This document shows positions 37,020-45,462 of a DNA stretch of 64,000 nucleotides, piece by piece. How positions within the stretch are numbered: position 1 is the stretch's first letter; each line of letters begins with the position of its first letter. The notes beneath the pieces are model-generated. The model did no database searches, was not told the DNA's origin, and was given only the letters and a program-made list of their open reading frames with translations. The stretch lies in contig OZ026533.1 in assembly GCA_964020055.1 (NCBI GenBank), forward strand, positions 434,001-498,000, given 5' to 3'. The stretch is from G964020055 sp964020055 (GTDB taxonomy: Bacteria > Pseudomonadota > Alphaproteobacteria > WRAU01 > Hepatincolaceae). The translations under genes and the position numbers were made by a program.

Positions 37020-37853
37020 TTATACTTGTTCTTTATTTTCTAAAGCTTGTTCAGCATTTTCTGTTGTGTTAGTAGTATTATTTTTAGCTTTGACAGGTTT
37101 TTTATCTTTCATAGCTAAGTCAATATTTTCTACATTTTCACTTTCACCAATATCTGTAACTTTTTTATTAGCTTCTTCTTGTAAACCTTGTAAAGCAGCT
37201 TGAGAAACTAAATCACAAAATAATCTAATAGATTTTATTGCATCATCGTTTCCAGGTACAGGGAAATCTATAACATCTGGGTTTGAGTTAGTATCTGCTA
37301 AAGAAACAACAGGTATACCAAGTTTTCTAGCTTCACTAATTGCAATAGATTCTTTAATAGAATCAACAACAACTAATAAGTTAGGAACCCCACCCATTTT
37401 TCTAATACCAGCAAGTACCAAATCTAGTTTGTTTCTTTCTTTAGAAGTTTGTAGACCTTCTTTTTTAGTAAGACCTTGTAACCCATCTTCGATTTTTTTA
37501 TCAAGTTTATCTAAAGTAACAATAGAACGAGAAATTGTTTTCCAGTTAGTTAACATACCACCTAACCAACGATAGTTAGCGTAGTACTGACCACATTTAT
37601 TAGCATATTCTTTAATAATAGGAGCAGCTTGTCTTTTAGTTCCTACAAATAGAACTCTTCCACCTGATGCTACAACTTTTTGAACTTGCTCTAAAGCTAT
37701 AGCTAATAAAGGAGCTGTTTTTTGTAAATCTATAATATGAACACCATTGTAAGTACCATATATATATTTACCCATTTTAGGATTCCATCTACGAGTTGTA
37801 TGTCCGTAATGAAAACCATTTTCAAGCAATTGTTTAATTGTAAATTTTACCAT
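37020..37853 (-). CDS. rpsB: Ribosomal protein S2
   Basis: 277 residues from the ATG at 37853 (AAAGGAC 8 bases before; an upstream in-frame start at 37907 would add a non-S2 sequence). Landmarks: VKFTIKQLLENGFHYGHTTR, RWNPKMGKYIYGTYNGVHII and PVVSLADTNSNPDVIDFPVP. The C-terminal 40 residues are a Lys/Asn/Glu-rich extension beyond the usual end. S2 is known in enterobacteria to repress its own mRNA; the leader here has two hairpins, one touching the ribosome-binding site. Confidence 0.96.
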   Translation of the reverse strand: MVKFTIKQLLENGFHYGHTTRRWNPKMGKYIYGTYNGVHIIDLQKTAPLLAIALEQVQKVVASGGRVLFVGTKRQAAPIIKEYANKCGQYYANYRWLGGMLTNWKTISRSIVTLDKLDKKIEDGLQGLTKKEGLQTSKERNKLDLVLAGIRKMGGVPNLLVVVDSIKESIAISEARKLGIPVVSLADTNSNPDVIDFPVPGNDDAIKSIRLFCDLVSQAALQGLQEEANKKVTDIGESENVENIDLAMKDKKPVKAKNNTTNTTENAEQALENKEQV

Positions 37854-37859
37854 AGAGAT

Positions 37860-37940
37860 TGTCCTTTTTCCGGTTATCCAGCACAAAACAGTAAGATATA
37901 ATCCCACCGGAAAAGTTAGTTTATATAGATATAAACTAAC
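37860..37940 (-). promoter_or_regulatory. Structured rpsB leader with two hairpins
   Basis: On the minus strand, hairpin 1 is a 12-bp perfect palindrome (37915-37940, GTTAGTTTATAT/ATATAAACTAAC). Hairpin 2 pairs ACCGGAAAA (37906-37914 on plus) with TTTTCCGGT (37866-37874), enclosing about 31 bases with a GGUGGGAUUAUA stretch. Its 3' arm runs into the AAAGGAC ribosome-binding site, so folding could hide it. This fits autogenous control by S2, which is inferred. Confidence 0.6.
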
Positions 37941-38203
37941 TTATAGTTTTGTGTGTTTTTAATACATAAATCAGATCTATTTTAGCAGAAATCATAAATT
38001 ACGCAATATTTTTATTAATATATGTTAGTATAAATATATGTTATCATGTAATAAAGGTATCTGAAGTCACATTTTTAAATTCTGATTTTTATCAAACATT
38101 AAATTATATAATTATTACTGCTTTATTAACTAGTCTGTTTACTTCTTTTTTTATTATCTATTTTTTACAATCTCGTATTTTTTACTATATTAGAGAGACT
38201 CCT

Positions 38204-38473
38204 TTGTTAATTAAATTATTGGTGGGTAGCATAATAATATTTTATATAGGTTATAATTATTTCTATCCAGTTGTTTTTGAATTTTTATTATCAACCATTG
38301 TACTTATAATTATTATATTATGCTTATGCTTTATTTTTTTCAAAAACCAATATGCTTCTAGGAAAACCAAAATAATGATTATTATTGTAATGATAATTAT
38401 TATATGTGGTTGTTATTATAAAACATATAAAAAAGCTTTAACAATCCAATGTGAAATCGAAAAATCCTATTAA
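38204..38473 (+). CDS. Hydrophobic small protein, start uncertain
   Basis: 89 residues from a TTG, the only standard start codon in a frame open from about 37970. Three hydrophobic segments (about 5-22, 27-48, 57-72) and a short polar end. The upstream 75 codons without a start codon are equally hydrophobic (for example FYQTLNYIIITALLTSLFTS), so the gene may be a 5'-truncated membrane protein or use a non-standard start. No family recognised. A small polar frame overlaps its end. Confidence 0.35.
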   Translation: MLIKLLVGSIIIFYIGYNYFYPVVFEFLLSTIVLIIIILCLCFIFFKNQYASRKTKIMIIIVMIIIICGCYYKTYKKALTIQCEIEKSY

Positions 38474-38618
38474 TCCTGTTACATCTTACTACCATGAATT
38501 TTCAAAAGCATTTCATGAAGATAATGTAAAGTATTGTATTAAAAATAAACAATTAGATTTTCTTAGAAAAGCAAATAGCGCTACCAAAAAAGTAGAAGAA
38601 AATAAAAAAGCAGAATAA
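38451..38618 (+). CDS. Small polar protein overlapping the hydrophobic frame
   Basis: 55 residues from a GTG at 38451, overlapping the preceding frame by 23 bases in another phase. Lys/Asn-rich with a charged C-terminus (KKVEENKKAE). No membrane segment, no motif. The overlap suggests coupling with the hydrophobic protein upstream, if both are real. Convergent with kdsC. Confidence 0.35.
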   Translation: MKSKNPINPVTSYYHEFSKAFHEDNVKYCIKNKQLDFLRKANSATKKVEENKKAE

Positions 38619-38630
38619 AATAATTAGATA

Positions 38631-39182
38631 TTATTGAGTAAAAAGTTTACTTACATATGGTTCACCATATAGCTTTCCTGTTTTGGCTAACATCAACAAA
38701 TCGCAAATTTCTCTTACCCCTCCAAAGCCACCAGCGTTTTTTGTTACATAACAAACAAACTCTAATATTGCTGATGCTGAATTTGAAACTCCTATTGGAA
38801 AACCTACTACATTGAAACCTAAAATATCATTAACATCGTCACCCATATGAATTGCATCTTTAGGATTAATATTAATTTTATTGCATATATCTAATATGTC
38901 TTTTCCTTTATCCATACTTCCTGGAACAAAAAAATCTAAATTTAAAGCTTTTGCTCTTTCTGATATAACCCCAGACAATGATGTTGTAACTACAGCAACC
39001 TTAACACCAATTTGTCTTACCATTGATAGCCCTGTGCCATCATGGGCAAAGAAATTTTTTGTATCAACTCCTGCACTATTTACAGACATTACTCCATCTG
39101 TAAGTGTCCCATCTGCATCTACACATAACAACTTTACAGATTTGAATTTTTCTATTAGTTCTTCTATAGTATATTTTTTCAT
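38631..39182 (-). CDS. kdsC: 3-deoxy-D-manno-octulosonate 8-phosphate phosphatase (KdsC type)
   Basis: 183 residues of the HAD fold: catalytic motif VDADGTLTDG at about 20-29, motif II VVTTSL, Lys in GSMDKGKDIL and Asp pair in HMGDDVNDI. No cap domain, as in KdsC. It makes KDO for LPS inner core, so the cell probably has LPS, unlike Anaplasmataceae. The substrate is inferred from family. Confidence 0.85.
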   Translation of the reverse strand: MKKYTIEELIEKFKSVKLLCVDADGTLTDGVMSVNSAGVDTKNFFAHDGTGLSMVRQIGVKVAVVTTSLSGVISERAKALNLDFFVPGSMDKGKDILDICNKININPKDAIHMGDDVNDILGFNVVGFPIGVSNSASAILEFVCYVTKNAGGFGGVREICDLLMLAKTGKLYGEPYVSKLFTQ

Positions 39183-39222
39183 AATATCCTCTCTTTATAG
39201 ATATAGAAATATTTTTTATAGT

Positions 39223-39696
39223 TTAAAAAGGAATTTCGTCATCTAAATCATCACCTATGTTTGATACTGTAGAATTTGATTGCTTTTGACTTGGTTTTTT
39301 ATCTGCTGACTGGAATGTATGATCACTATAATTTGTTGAGCCTTGTGTTGATCCTCTAGAATCTAACATTTGTAACTCCCCTTTGAATTTAGAAATAACA
39401 ACTTCTGTTATTTGTTTTTCAACACCATCATTTCCAGTATATTTTCTTGTACTTAAAGAACCTTCTATATATAATTTAGAACCTTGTTTCACATATTTTT
39501 CTGCTATATCTGCTAAATTATCATTAAAAATAACTACTCTATGCCATTGTGTTTGAGTTTTTCTTTCACCAGTAACTTTATCTTTCCAATTTTCGCTTGT
39601 AGCTACAGAAAAACTTGCTATTTTCGAACCTGCTTGTGTGTAAGAAATATCTGGATTTTTACCAACATTACCTACCAATATTACTTTATTTACCAT
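39223..39696 (-). CDS. ssb: Single-stranded DNA-binding protein
   Basis: 157 residues. OB fold (VNKVILVGNVGKNPDISYTQ, SFSVATSENWKDKVTGERK) up to about residue 110, then a Ser/Gln/Asn-rich linker and the acidic tip DDLDDEIPF used to bind repair proteins. Divergent from uvrA, the usual SOS-regulated arrangement; I did not find an obvious LexA box in the 167-base gap. Confidence 0.96.
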   Translation of the reverse strand: MVNKVILVGNVGKNPDISYTQAGSKIASFSVATSENWKDKVTGERKTQTQWHRVVIFNDNLADIAEKYVKQGSKLYIEGSLSTRKYTGNDGVEKQITEVVISKFKGELQMLDSRGSTQGSTNYSDHTFQSADKKPSQKQSNSTVSNIGDDLDDEIPF

Positions 39697-39863
39697 AAAT
39701 TATATAAAACCTCCCAATATAATATTTATAACTTATAATATGGCATTTGAAATAAAAATTATAGTAAAAAATCTAGTTTATTAAGAAAATTAGTAATATA
39801 ATATATAATTGAGCATTTTTGTTTTTGCCAAATTGATATTCACTACAAGGAAGTTGAATTTAA

Positions 39864-42704
39864 ATGGAATACAATATTAAACCCAAATATATTAGCATTA
39901 AGGGAGCTAGGTCTCATAACTTAAAAAATATTGATGTTAATATTCCTAAAAATGCAATTACTGTAATAACAGGTCTTTCAGGAAGTGGTAAGTCATCTTT
40001 AGCTTTTGATACCATTTATACTGAAGGTCAAAGAAGATATGTTGAATCATTATCTGCATATACTAGACAGTTTCTTGGAACTTTCGACAAACCCGATGTT
40101 GATTCTATAGAAGGATTATCTCCTGCTATTTCTATTGAACAAAAAACTACTTCAAAAAATCCTAGATCTACAGTCGGTACAATTACAGAAATATACGACT
40201 ATTTAAGATTATTGTTTGCTAGAGTTGGTATACCCTACTCTCCTGTAACAGGTTTACCTATTGAAAGACAAAGTGTTTCTAATATGGTTGATAGAATTTT
40301 GAAATTTAAAGAAGGTACAAAAATATATCTCGAAGCTCCAATTGTTAGAGGTAAAAAAGGAGAATTCAAAAAAGAATTATTAGATATAAGGAAAAAAGGT
40401 TTCCAAAGACTTAATGTAGATGGAAATTTATATGATATCAATGAAATTCCTCACTTAGAAAAAAATATAAAACATAATATATCTGTTGTTGTAGATAGAT
40501 TAATAATAAAAGAAGAAATCTCTACAAGATTAGTTCAAAGTTTAGAAACAGCATTAGAATTAACAGATGGTATTTGTAACATACACAACTTAGATACTCA
40601 GGAAGATATAATTCTTTCTAATAAATTTGCATGCCCAGTTTCTGGTTTTTCTATTGAAGAAATTGAGCCTCGTTTATTTTCTTTCAATAGCCCTTTTGGA
40701 GCTTGTGAAAAATGTAATGGATTAGGTACTTTAAATGTTTTTTCAGAGCATTTGCTAATCCCAAATCCTATGAAGCCTTTCATAGATGCTATAGAACCTT
40801 GGTCTTCTAAAAACAGTGCTTCTGGGTATTATAAAACATTATTAAAAGCATTAGCTAAAAAATATAAAGTAAGTGAAACTACTCCTTATGTATCTTTAAC
40901 AGAAGAATTCAAAAATATTTTATTATACGGTACTGGCACAGAAAGTTTAAAATTTGAAGTTGAAGTATCTAATCATAAAACATCTATAAATAAACCATTT
41001 GATGGTTTAATTAATATTCTTAATAAAAAACATTTAGAAACTGAATCTACCTGGGCAAGAGAACATTTAAGTAATTATTTATTAGAAGAGACATGTCCAA
41101 AATGTGAAGGTCAAAGACTAAATAAAAAGGCCTTACAAGTTAAAATTGATAATAAAAACATTTACCAAATTACTGAATTATCAATTAATAATTGTTATAA
41201 TTGGACTTTACAATTAAATGACAAATTATCTGAAAAACAAAAACTTATCTCTGAAAAGATCTTAAAAGAAATAATAGAAAGATTATCTTTTTTGAATAAT
41301 GTCGGCATAGGATACCTTAATCTTTCTAGAAAAGCAGGTACATTATCAGGTGGAGAAAGCCAAAGAATACGTTTAGCTTCCCAAATTGGTTCTGGATTAA
41401 CAGGTGTATTATACATTTTAGATGAACCATCAATTGGTTTACATCAAAAAGACAATGATAAGCTTTTAGAAACTTTACAACATTTAAAAAATTTAGATAA
41501 CACAGTAATTGTTGTAGAGCATGATGAAGATACTATAAAAATGGCAGACTATATTATAGATATGGGACCAGGTGCTGGTATACATGGTGGTAATATAATT
41601 GCAGAAGGAACTATAGAACAAATAGAAAGTAATCATGAAAGTATCACCGGATTATATCTAACGGGTCAGAAAAAAATAGATATTCCCAAAATAAGAAGAA
41701 AAGGTAATGGAGAAAAAATTACTATACATGAAGCTTCAGGAAATAATTTAAAAAATATAACTGTAAATATACCACTTGGAACTTTAGTATGTGTAACTGG
41801 AGTTTCTGGTTCTGGTAAATCAACATTGATTAATGAAACTTTATTTAAAGCTGTTTCTCAACATATTTATAGTTCTAAAGATGCACCTGCTTCTCATAAA
41901 AAAATCACAGGTTTAAATAACATAGATAAGATAATAAATATAGATCAATCGCCAATTGGGAAAATGCCAACTTCAAATCCTGCAACCTATACAAAAGTAT
42001 TTGATGCCATACGAGCTATATTTGTTGAACTTCCAGAAGCAAAATCTAGAGGTTATAAAATAGGTAGATTTTCTTTTAATGTAAAAGGAGGAAGATGTGA
42101 ACATTGTAAGGGTGATGGAGTTATAAAAATAGAAATGCATTTTCTTGCAGATGTATATATTAAATGTGAAGAATGCAAAGGTAAAAGGTATAATAGAGAA
42201 ACTTTAGAAATAAAATGGAATGGTAAATCTATTGCAGATATCTTAGATATGACAGTAGAAGAAGCTAATAAATTTTTTGCTTCAATTCCTCAAATTCATT
42301 CAAAACTCCAAGCATTATGCGATGTAGGTTTAGATTATATAACTTTAGGACAATCAGCAACTACATTTTCAGGTGGAGAAGCTCAAAGAATAAAACTTGC
42401 AAAAGAATTATCTAAAAAATCTACTAGTAAAACCTTATACATTTTAGATGAACCTTCTACAGGATTGCATTTTGAAGATATAAATAAATTAGTAAAAATT
42501 ATTCAATCATTAGTAGATAAAGGCAATACTGCTGTTGTTATAGAACACAATTTAGATATCATTAAAGTAGCAGATTACATAATAGATATAGGACCAGATG
42601 GTGGAGATAATGGTGGCCAACTTGTAGCACAAGGTACTCCTGAGAAAGTTGCGCAATGTAAAGAAAGTTATACAGGTAAATATTTAAAAAAGTATCTTCT
42701 CTAG
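39864..42704 (+). CDS. uvrA: Excinuclease ABC subunit A
   Basis: 946 residues. Two ABC modules with Walker A GLSGSGKSSLAFDT and GVSGSGKSTLINETL, signatures LSGGESQRIRLA and FSGGEAQRIKLA, and zinc fingers CEKCNGLG, CPKCEGQR and CEHCKGDG/CEECKGKR. UvrA finds DNA damage and loads UvrB; Mfd in this window recruits it to stalled polymerase. Complete. A decayed copy of its last 230 bases lies 475 bases downstream. Confidence 0.97.
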   Translation: MEYNIKPKYISIKGARSHNLKNIDVNIPKNAITVITGLSGSGKSSLAFDTIYTEGQRRYVESLSAYTRQFLGTFDKPDVDSIEGLSPAISIEQKTTSKNPRSTVGTITEIYDYLRLLFARVGIPYSPVTGLPIERQSVSNMVDRILKFKEGTKIYLEAPIVRGKKGEFKKELLDIRKKGFQRLNVDGNLYDINEIPHLEKNIKHNISVVVDRLIIKEEISTRLVQSLETALELTDGICNIHNLDTQEDIILSNKFACPVSGFSIEEIEPRLFSFNSPFGACEKCNGLGTLNVFSEHLLIPNPMKPFIDAIEPWSSKNSASGYYKTLLKALAKKYKVSETTPYVSLTEEFKNILLYGTGTESLKFEVEVSNHKTSINKPFDGLINILNKKHLETESTWAREHLSNYLLEETCPKCEGQRLNKKALQVKIDNKNIYQITELSINNCYNWTLQLNDKLSEKQKLISEKILKEIIERLSFLNNVGIGYLNLSRKAGTLSGGESQRIRLASQIGSGLTGVLYILDEPSIGLHQKDNDKLLETLQHLKNLDNTVIVVEHDEDTIKMADYIIDMGPGAGIHGGNIIAEGTIEQIESNHESITGLYLTGQKKIDIPKIRRKGNGEKITIHEASGNNLKNITVNIPLGTLVCVTGVSGSGKSTLINETLFKAVSQHIYSSKDAPASHKKITGLNNIDKIINIDQSPIGKMPTSNPATYTKVFDAIRAIFVELPEAKSRGYKIGRFSFNVKGGRCEHCKGDGVIKIEMHFLADVYIKCEECKGKRYNRETLEIKWNGKSIADILDMTVEEANKFFASIPQIHSKLQALCDVGLDYITLGQSATTFSGGEAQRIKLAKELSKKSTSKTLYILDEPSTGLHFEDINKLVKIIQSLVDKGNTAVVIEHNLDIIKVADYIIDIGPDGGDNGGQLVAQGTPEKVAQCKESYTGKYLKKYLL

Positions 42705-42739
42705 TTTTATGTATATAATATATAACTATAAAAACAAGG

Positions 42740-43048
42740 ATGCTACCAAATGAAAGAAAAAAAATTGTAAGCAGATGGCAAAATTGCCAAACAATTAAAA
42801 CAAAAGACGAATTTTTTGTATTGATAATTGGATATTTTGATGGAAAACCTTCACTAGGTGCATATTGGCATAGAACTAAACAGAATGATTTTCCTAATGC
42901 ATTTGGTAAGACGACAACACCTTTGCTAATTCCTACAGAATTTGCTGTTCCTATATTGCTTAAGGTAAGAAATGAAGAAAATAAAAAAATTATAGATAAG
43001 TTTTTGAAAGAGGTATTTGAAAAACACTCACTTGATATATTATTTTAG
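42740..43048 (+). CDS. Hypothetical protein between uvrA and its decayed copy
   Basis: 102 residues starting 35 bases after uvrA. Mixed alpha/beta pattern with DEFFVLIIGYFDGKPSLGAY and a Lys/Glu-rich C-terminal helix; no recognised family. It lies between uvrA and the uvrA fossil, so it came with a duplication or insertion. The frame looks coding (no shadow of a known gene). Confidence 0.5.
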   Translation: MLPNERKKIVSRWQNCQTIKTKDEFFVLIIGYFDGKPSLGAYWHRTKQNDFPNAFGKTTTPLLIPTEFAVPILLKVRNEENKKIIDKFLKEVFEKHSLDILF

Positions 43049-43174
43049 TTATTTCCTAATTACCTTATTGTAAAATTTTCAATAACTAATGTTAATCTAA
43101 TTTACATTATAGTAAGATAAAACCTATTTTATGTGTTTTATAATATTCAATTCTTAAATATTCTAGAGCTTATA

Positions 43175-43402
43175 TTTAAAAGATATAAATAAATTAGTAA
43201 AATAATTTGCTCATTTATAAACCAAGGAAATATTTTAGTTGCTATAAAACAGATTTATATATCATAACTGTGTTTTATAGATCATAGATATAGTAACAGA
43301 TGGTATAGATAATGCTATACAACTTATGGCACAAATACTTCTGAGTAAATTGAGTAATCTAAAGAGAACAATACTAGAAAATATTAAGGAAAATTTAATA
43401 TA
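43175..43402 (+). pseudogene. Decayed copy of the uvrA 3' end
   Basis: Collinear with about 42470-42700 of uvrA. GATATAAATAAATTAGTAAA occurs in both; further on GATGGTATAGATAATG matches GATGGTGGAGATAATG and GGCACAAATACTTCTGAG matches AGCACAAGGTACTCCTGAG. Stops and indels exclude function. It indicates a past tandem duplication or recombination of the uvrA end. Unique AT-rich DNA fills 43049-43174. Confidence 0.85.
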
Positions 43403-43414
43403 ATTTACAAAAAA

Positions 43415-43885
43415 TTAATTATCAAAATAACATTTAATTAAAGAAATATCATAGATAACATCTACAACTGTGTTTACAGAAGGAGAACTACTGAATAGCC
43501 AACCACTAAAAATAAATCTAGTTTCGAAGCCATCTTGTGGATTGACTAAAATTTGTTCAGGAATAGCTATAGTTGGAATTAAATTTATAGTAGATTTATC
43601 GTTTTTAGGAACAACTTTACTAACTTGTAAAAATGCAATGTTTTCTGGTTCATCTTGAGATGATGACTTATAACAAGCCCTAAAAAGTACAGATAAATCA
43701 TTATCAAATTTATATACGTCGCCTATTTTTATATCAGCTGTTTCATATTTACCTGTGGATTTATTAAAAAAATTAAACACTCCACCACCATTTACTTTAT
43801 TAAAAGATGCACCTTGTGAATTAAAACACATGATCCATATTAATAAAAAAGAAATAATAAATATATTAAAACAATTTGTGTACAT
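43415..43885 (-). CDS. DUF2155 family periplasmic protein
   Basis: About 156 residues from the ATG at 43885, which directly follows the MCE gene stop (a TTG at 43912 is the alternative). Signal-like hydrophobic stretch FIISFLLIWIMCFNSQGA. Body with ADIKIGDVYKFDNDLSVLFRACYK, then FSGWLFSSSPSVNTVVDVIYD, and a conserved Cys near the end (IKCYF), the DUF2155 pattern of alphaproteobacteria. Usual neighbours are an MCE protein and NDUFA12, as here. Function unknown; a periplasmic partner of lipid transport is a guess from neighbourhood. Confidence 0.8.
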   Translation of the reverse strand: MYTNCFNIFIISFLLIWIMCFNSQGASFNKVNGGGVFNFFNKSTGKYETADIKIGDVYKFDNDLSVLFRACYKSSSQDEPENIAFLQVSKVVPKNDKSTINLIPTIAIPEQILVNPQDGFETRFIFSGWLFSSSPSVNTVVDVIYDISLIKCYFDN

Positions 43886-43886
43886 G

Positions 43887-44342
43887 TTATTTACTAAAGA
43901 AAAAATTACCAATTTTATCTTCTATAGACTCCCAATCTTTAGTATTTTCAATATATTGGTTATCTTTTAGATAAGATATATTACCAGCTTCTGTATTAGG
44001 ATATAATCGTATGCAATTTTTTCCGAAAAAACCATCACTTTCAATTGAAGCTGTAACTAATGACGGAATTTTTGTGTTATTTATAATAGACATACTTACT
44101 TCTACTGTATAATCTGTTTGATCAAGAATTATAGCAGAGACAGTACCAACTTTTATACCACTAATAAAAATTTGTGCTCCTAAATGTAAGGGTCCAATAT
44201 TATTAAATTTTGCTTTTATTGTATAATTCTGCTTTATACTACTAGAGCTATTAGTCAAATTATAAACATAAAATACAAATACCGAAGCAACAATAATACA
44301 TATTAAACCACATATTATTTCTAAAAATCTATAATTTTTCAT
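43887..44342 (-). CDS. MCE-domain protein (MlaD-like), copy 2
   Basis: 151 residues. N-terminal membrane anchor (about 10-27, CGLICIIVASVFVFYVYN) and one MCE domain: KAKFNNIGPLHLGAQIFISG, KVGTVSAIILD, ending IRLYPNTEAG. MlaD forms hexameric rings that carry phospholipids between membranes. Its start overlaps the end of the first MCE gene by 14 bases. No MlaE/MlaF genes are in the window. Two MCE copies in tandem is unusual for this locus, where one is typical. Confidence 0.85.
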   Translation of the reverse strand: MKNYRFLEIICGLICIIVASVFVFYVYNLTNSSSSIKQNYTIKAKFNNIGPLHLGAQIFISGIKVGTVSAIILDQTDYTVEVSMSIINNTKIPSLVTASIESDGFFGKNCIRLYPNTEAGNISYLKDNQYIENTKDWESIEDKIGNFFFSK

Positions 44343-44820
44343 TTTTTTCTATCTTAAGTGTTTTGGATGCTAAATCTAATAATTGATTAAAAGAAACTGC
44401 AGACGTAGCATAAAATATACTATCGCCATCAGAAAGTATATTTATGTTTATACCTAATACTAAATTGACTATCTTATGAGAATCTAATATAGATGTAGAA
44501 GATATAACTATTGAACTATCATCTGGTATTTCTAAATCTTTATTAACTGCTATAGTAACATTGGGAGTATAATTTTGCGATAAGGATATGTTGATAATTC
44601 TACCTACTTCAACTCCAGATAATCTGACGGGGTCAGAAATTTCCAAACCTTCTACAGAACTGATATTAAAATTATAATAAAAATATTTATCATTTTTTTT
44701 ACCTTGTGTCATGTTATGTGTATTTTCATAAAACATGAATACAAAACATAAACATATCACACATATAATACCTACTATAAAATCTCTATATATATTAAAT
44801 ATATTATTAAAAAAAGACAT
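44329..44820 (-). CDS. MCE-domain protein (MlaD-like), copy 1
   Basis: 163 residues from the ATG at 44820, chosen because AAGGT precedes it and an earlier ATG (44844) lies inside the upstream gene. Membrane anchor about 14-31 (IVGIICVICLCFVFMFYE), then the MCE domain: FNISSVEGLEISDPVRLSGV, VGRIINISLSQNY. Longer helical C-terminus than copy 2 (SFNQLLDLASKTLK). Diverged from copy 2, so they may form mixed rings. Part of the NDUFA12-MCE-MCE-DUF2155 run. Confidence 0.85.
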   Translation of the reverse strand: MSFFNNIFNIYRDFIVGIICVICLCFVFMFYENTHNMTQGKKNDKYFYYNFNISSVEGLEISDPVRLSGVEVGRIINISLSQNYTPNVTIAVNKDLEIPDDSSIVISSTSILDSHKIVNLVLGININILSDGDSIFYATSAVSFNQLLDLASKTLKIEKNEKL

Positions 44821-44825
44821 AGGTA

Positions 44826-45164
44826 TTACCTTTTTTCTATCCATGCAGAATATGTATTATAACTATTTGATTTGTTATTGATATGTTTCAAAGCAAATTT
44901 TGTTCCTGTTAAATTGGGCAAATGAGATTTCTGCCAAGTATATTTCTTATAAATTTTTGGAAACTCTTCAATTGCTCCTCTAAGCCACATATTGCAAATG
45001 TCAGGAACTTTAGAAGGCTCAACTATTCCTTTGTATAAAACCCAACGTTTATTAATTTTTTTAACAGATGAAAACCTATAAACATAATACTTATTACCAA
45101 ACTCATCTTTCCCGACAAATTTACCAAATAATATTGTCCACCAAAATATCAAAATTCTCATCAT
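44826..45164 (-). CDS. NDUFA12-family NADH:ubiquinone oxidoreductase subunit
   Basis: 112 residues. Pattern GKFVGKDEFGNKYYVYRF, then KRWVLYKGIVEPSKVPDICN and WLRGAIEEFPKI, matching the NDUFA12/B17.2 supernumerary subunit of complex I, which alphaproteobacteria share with mitochondria. It implies a complex I in this organism. Head of the MCE-DUF2155 transcript; its gene ends 5 bases before the next start. Confidence 0.9.
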   Translation of the reverse strand: MMRILIFWWTILFGKFVGKDEFGNKYYVYRFSSVKKINKRWVLYKGIVEPSKVPDICNMWLRGAIEEFPKIYKKYTWQKSHLPNLTGTKFALKHINNKSNSYNTYSAWIEKR

Positions 45165-45462
45165 TCATATTCTTATATTAATAAAATTAGTATATATAAT
45201 TCATACTTATATACTTTAGACTAAAACAGTAAAAATGTAAATATTCTAAACCTCTTCTATATTTTCCCTGTGATTTATAGTGCAAATATTAAATCAGAAG
45301 GATGGTATAAAACAACAAAATTTATAATTAATTATCTTGAAATTTATCAATTTTGTGTAATAATTAACTATTAGTTAATAAAATTATTGTATGTGAATTA
45401 CAACTTTTTCTAAAAATACTTAGTATAAATAATATGTAATGTAACGAGGCATTTAATTAAAT
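45165..45462. other. Divergent intergenic space
   Basis: 298 bases between NDUFA12 (minus) and the nrdJ homologue (plus). AT-rich, presumably holding both promoters; no riboswitch-like structure (for example a cobalamin box) could be recognised. Confidence 0.4.
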
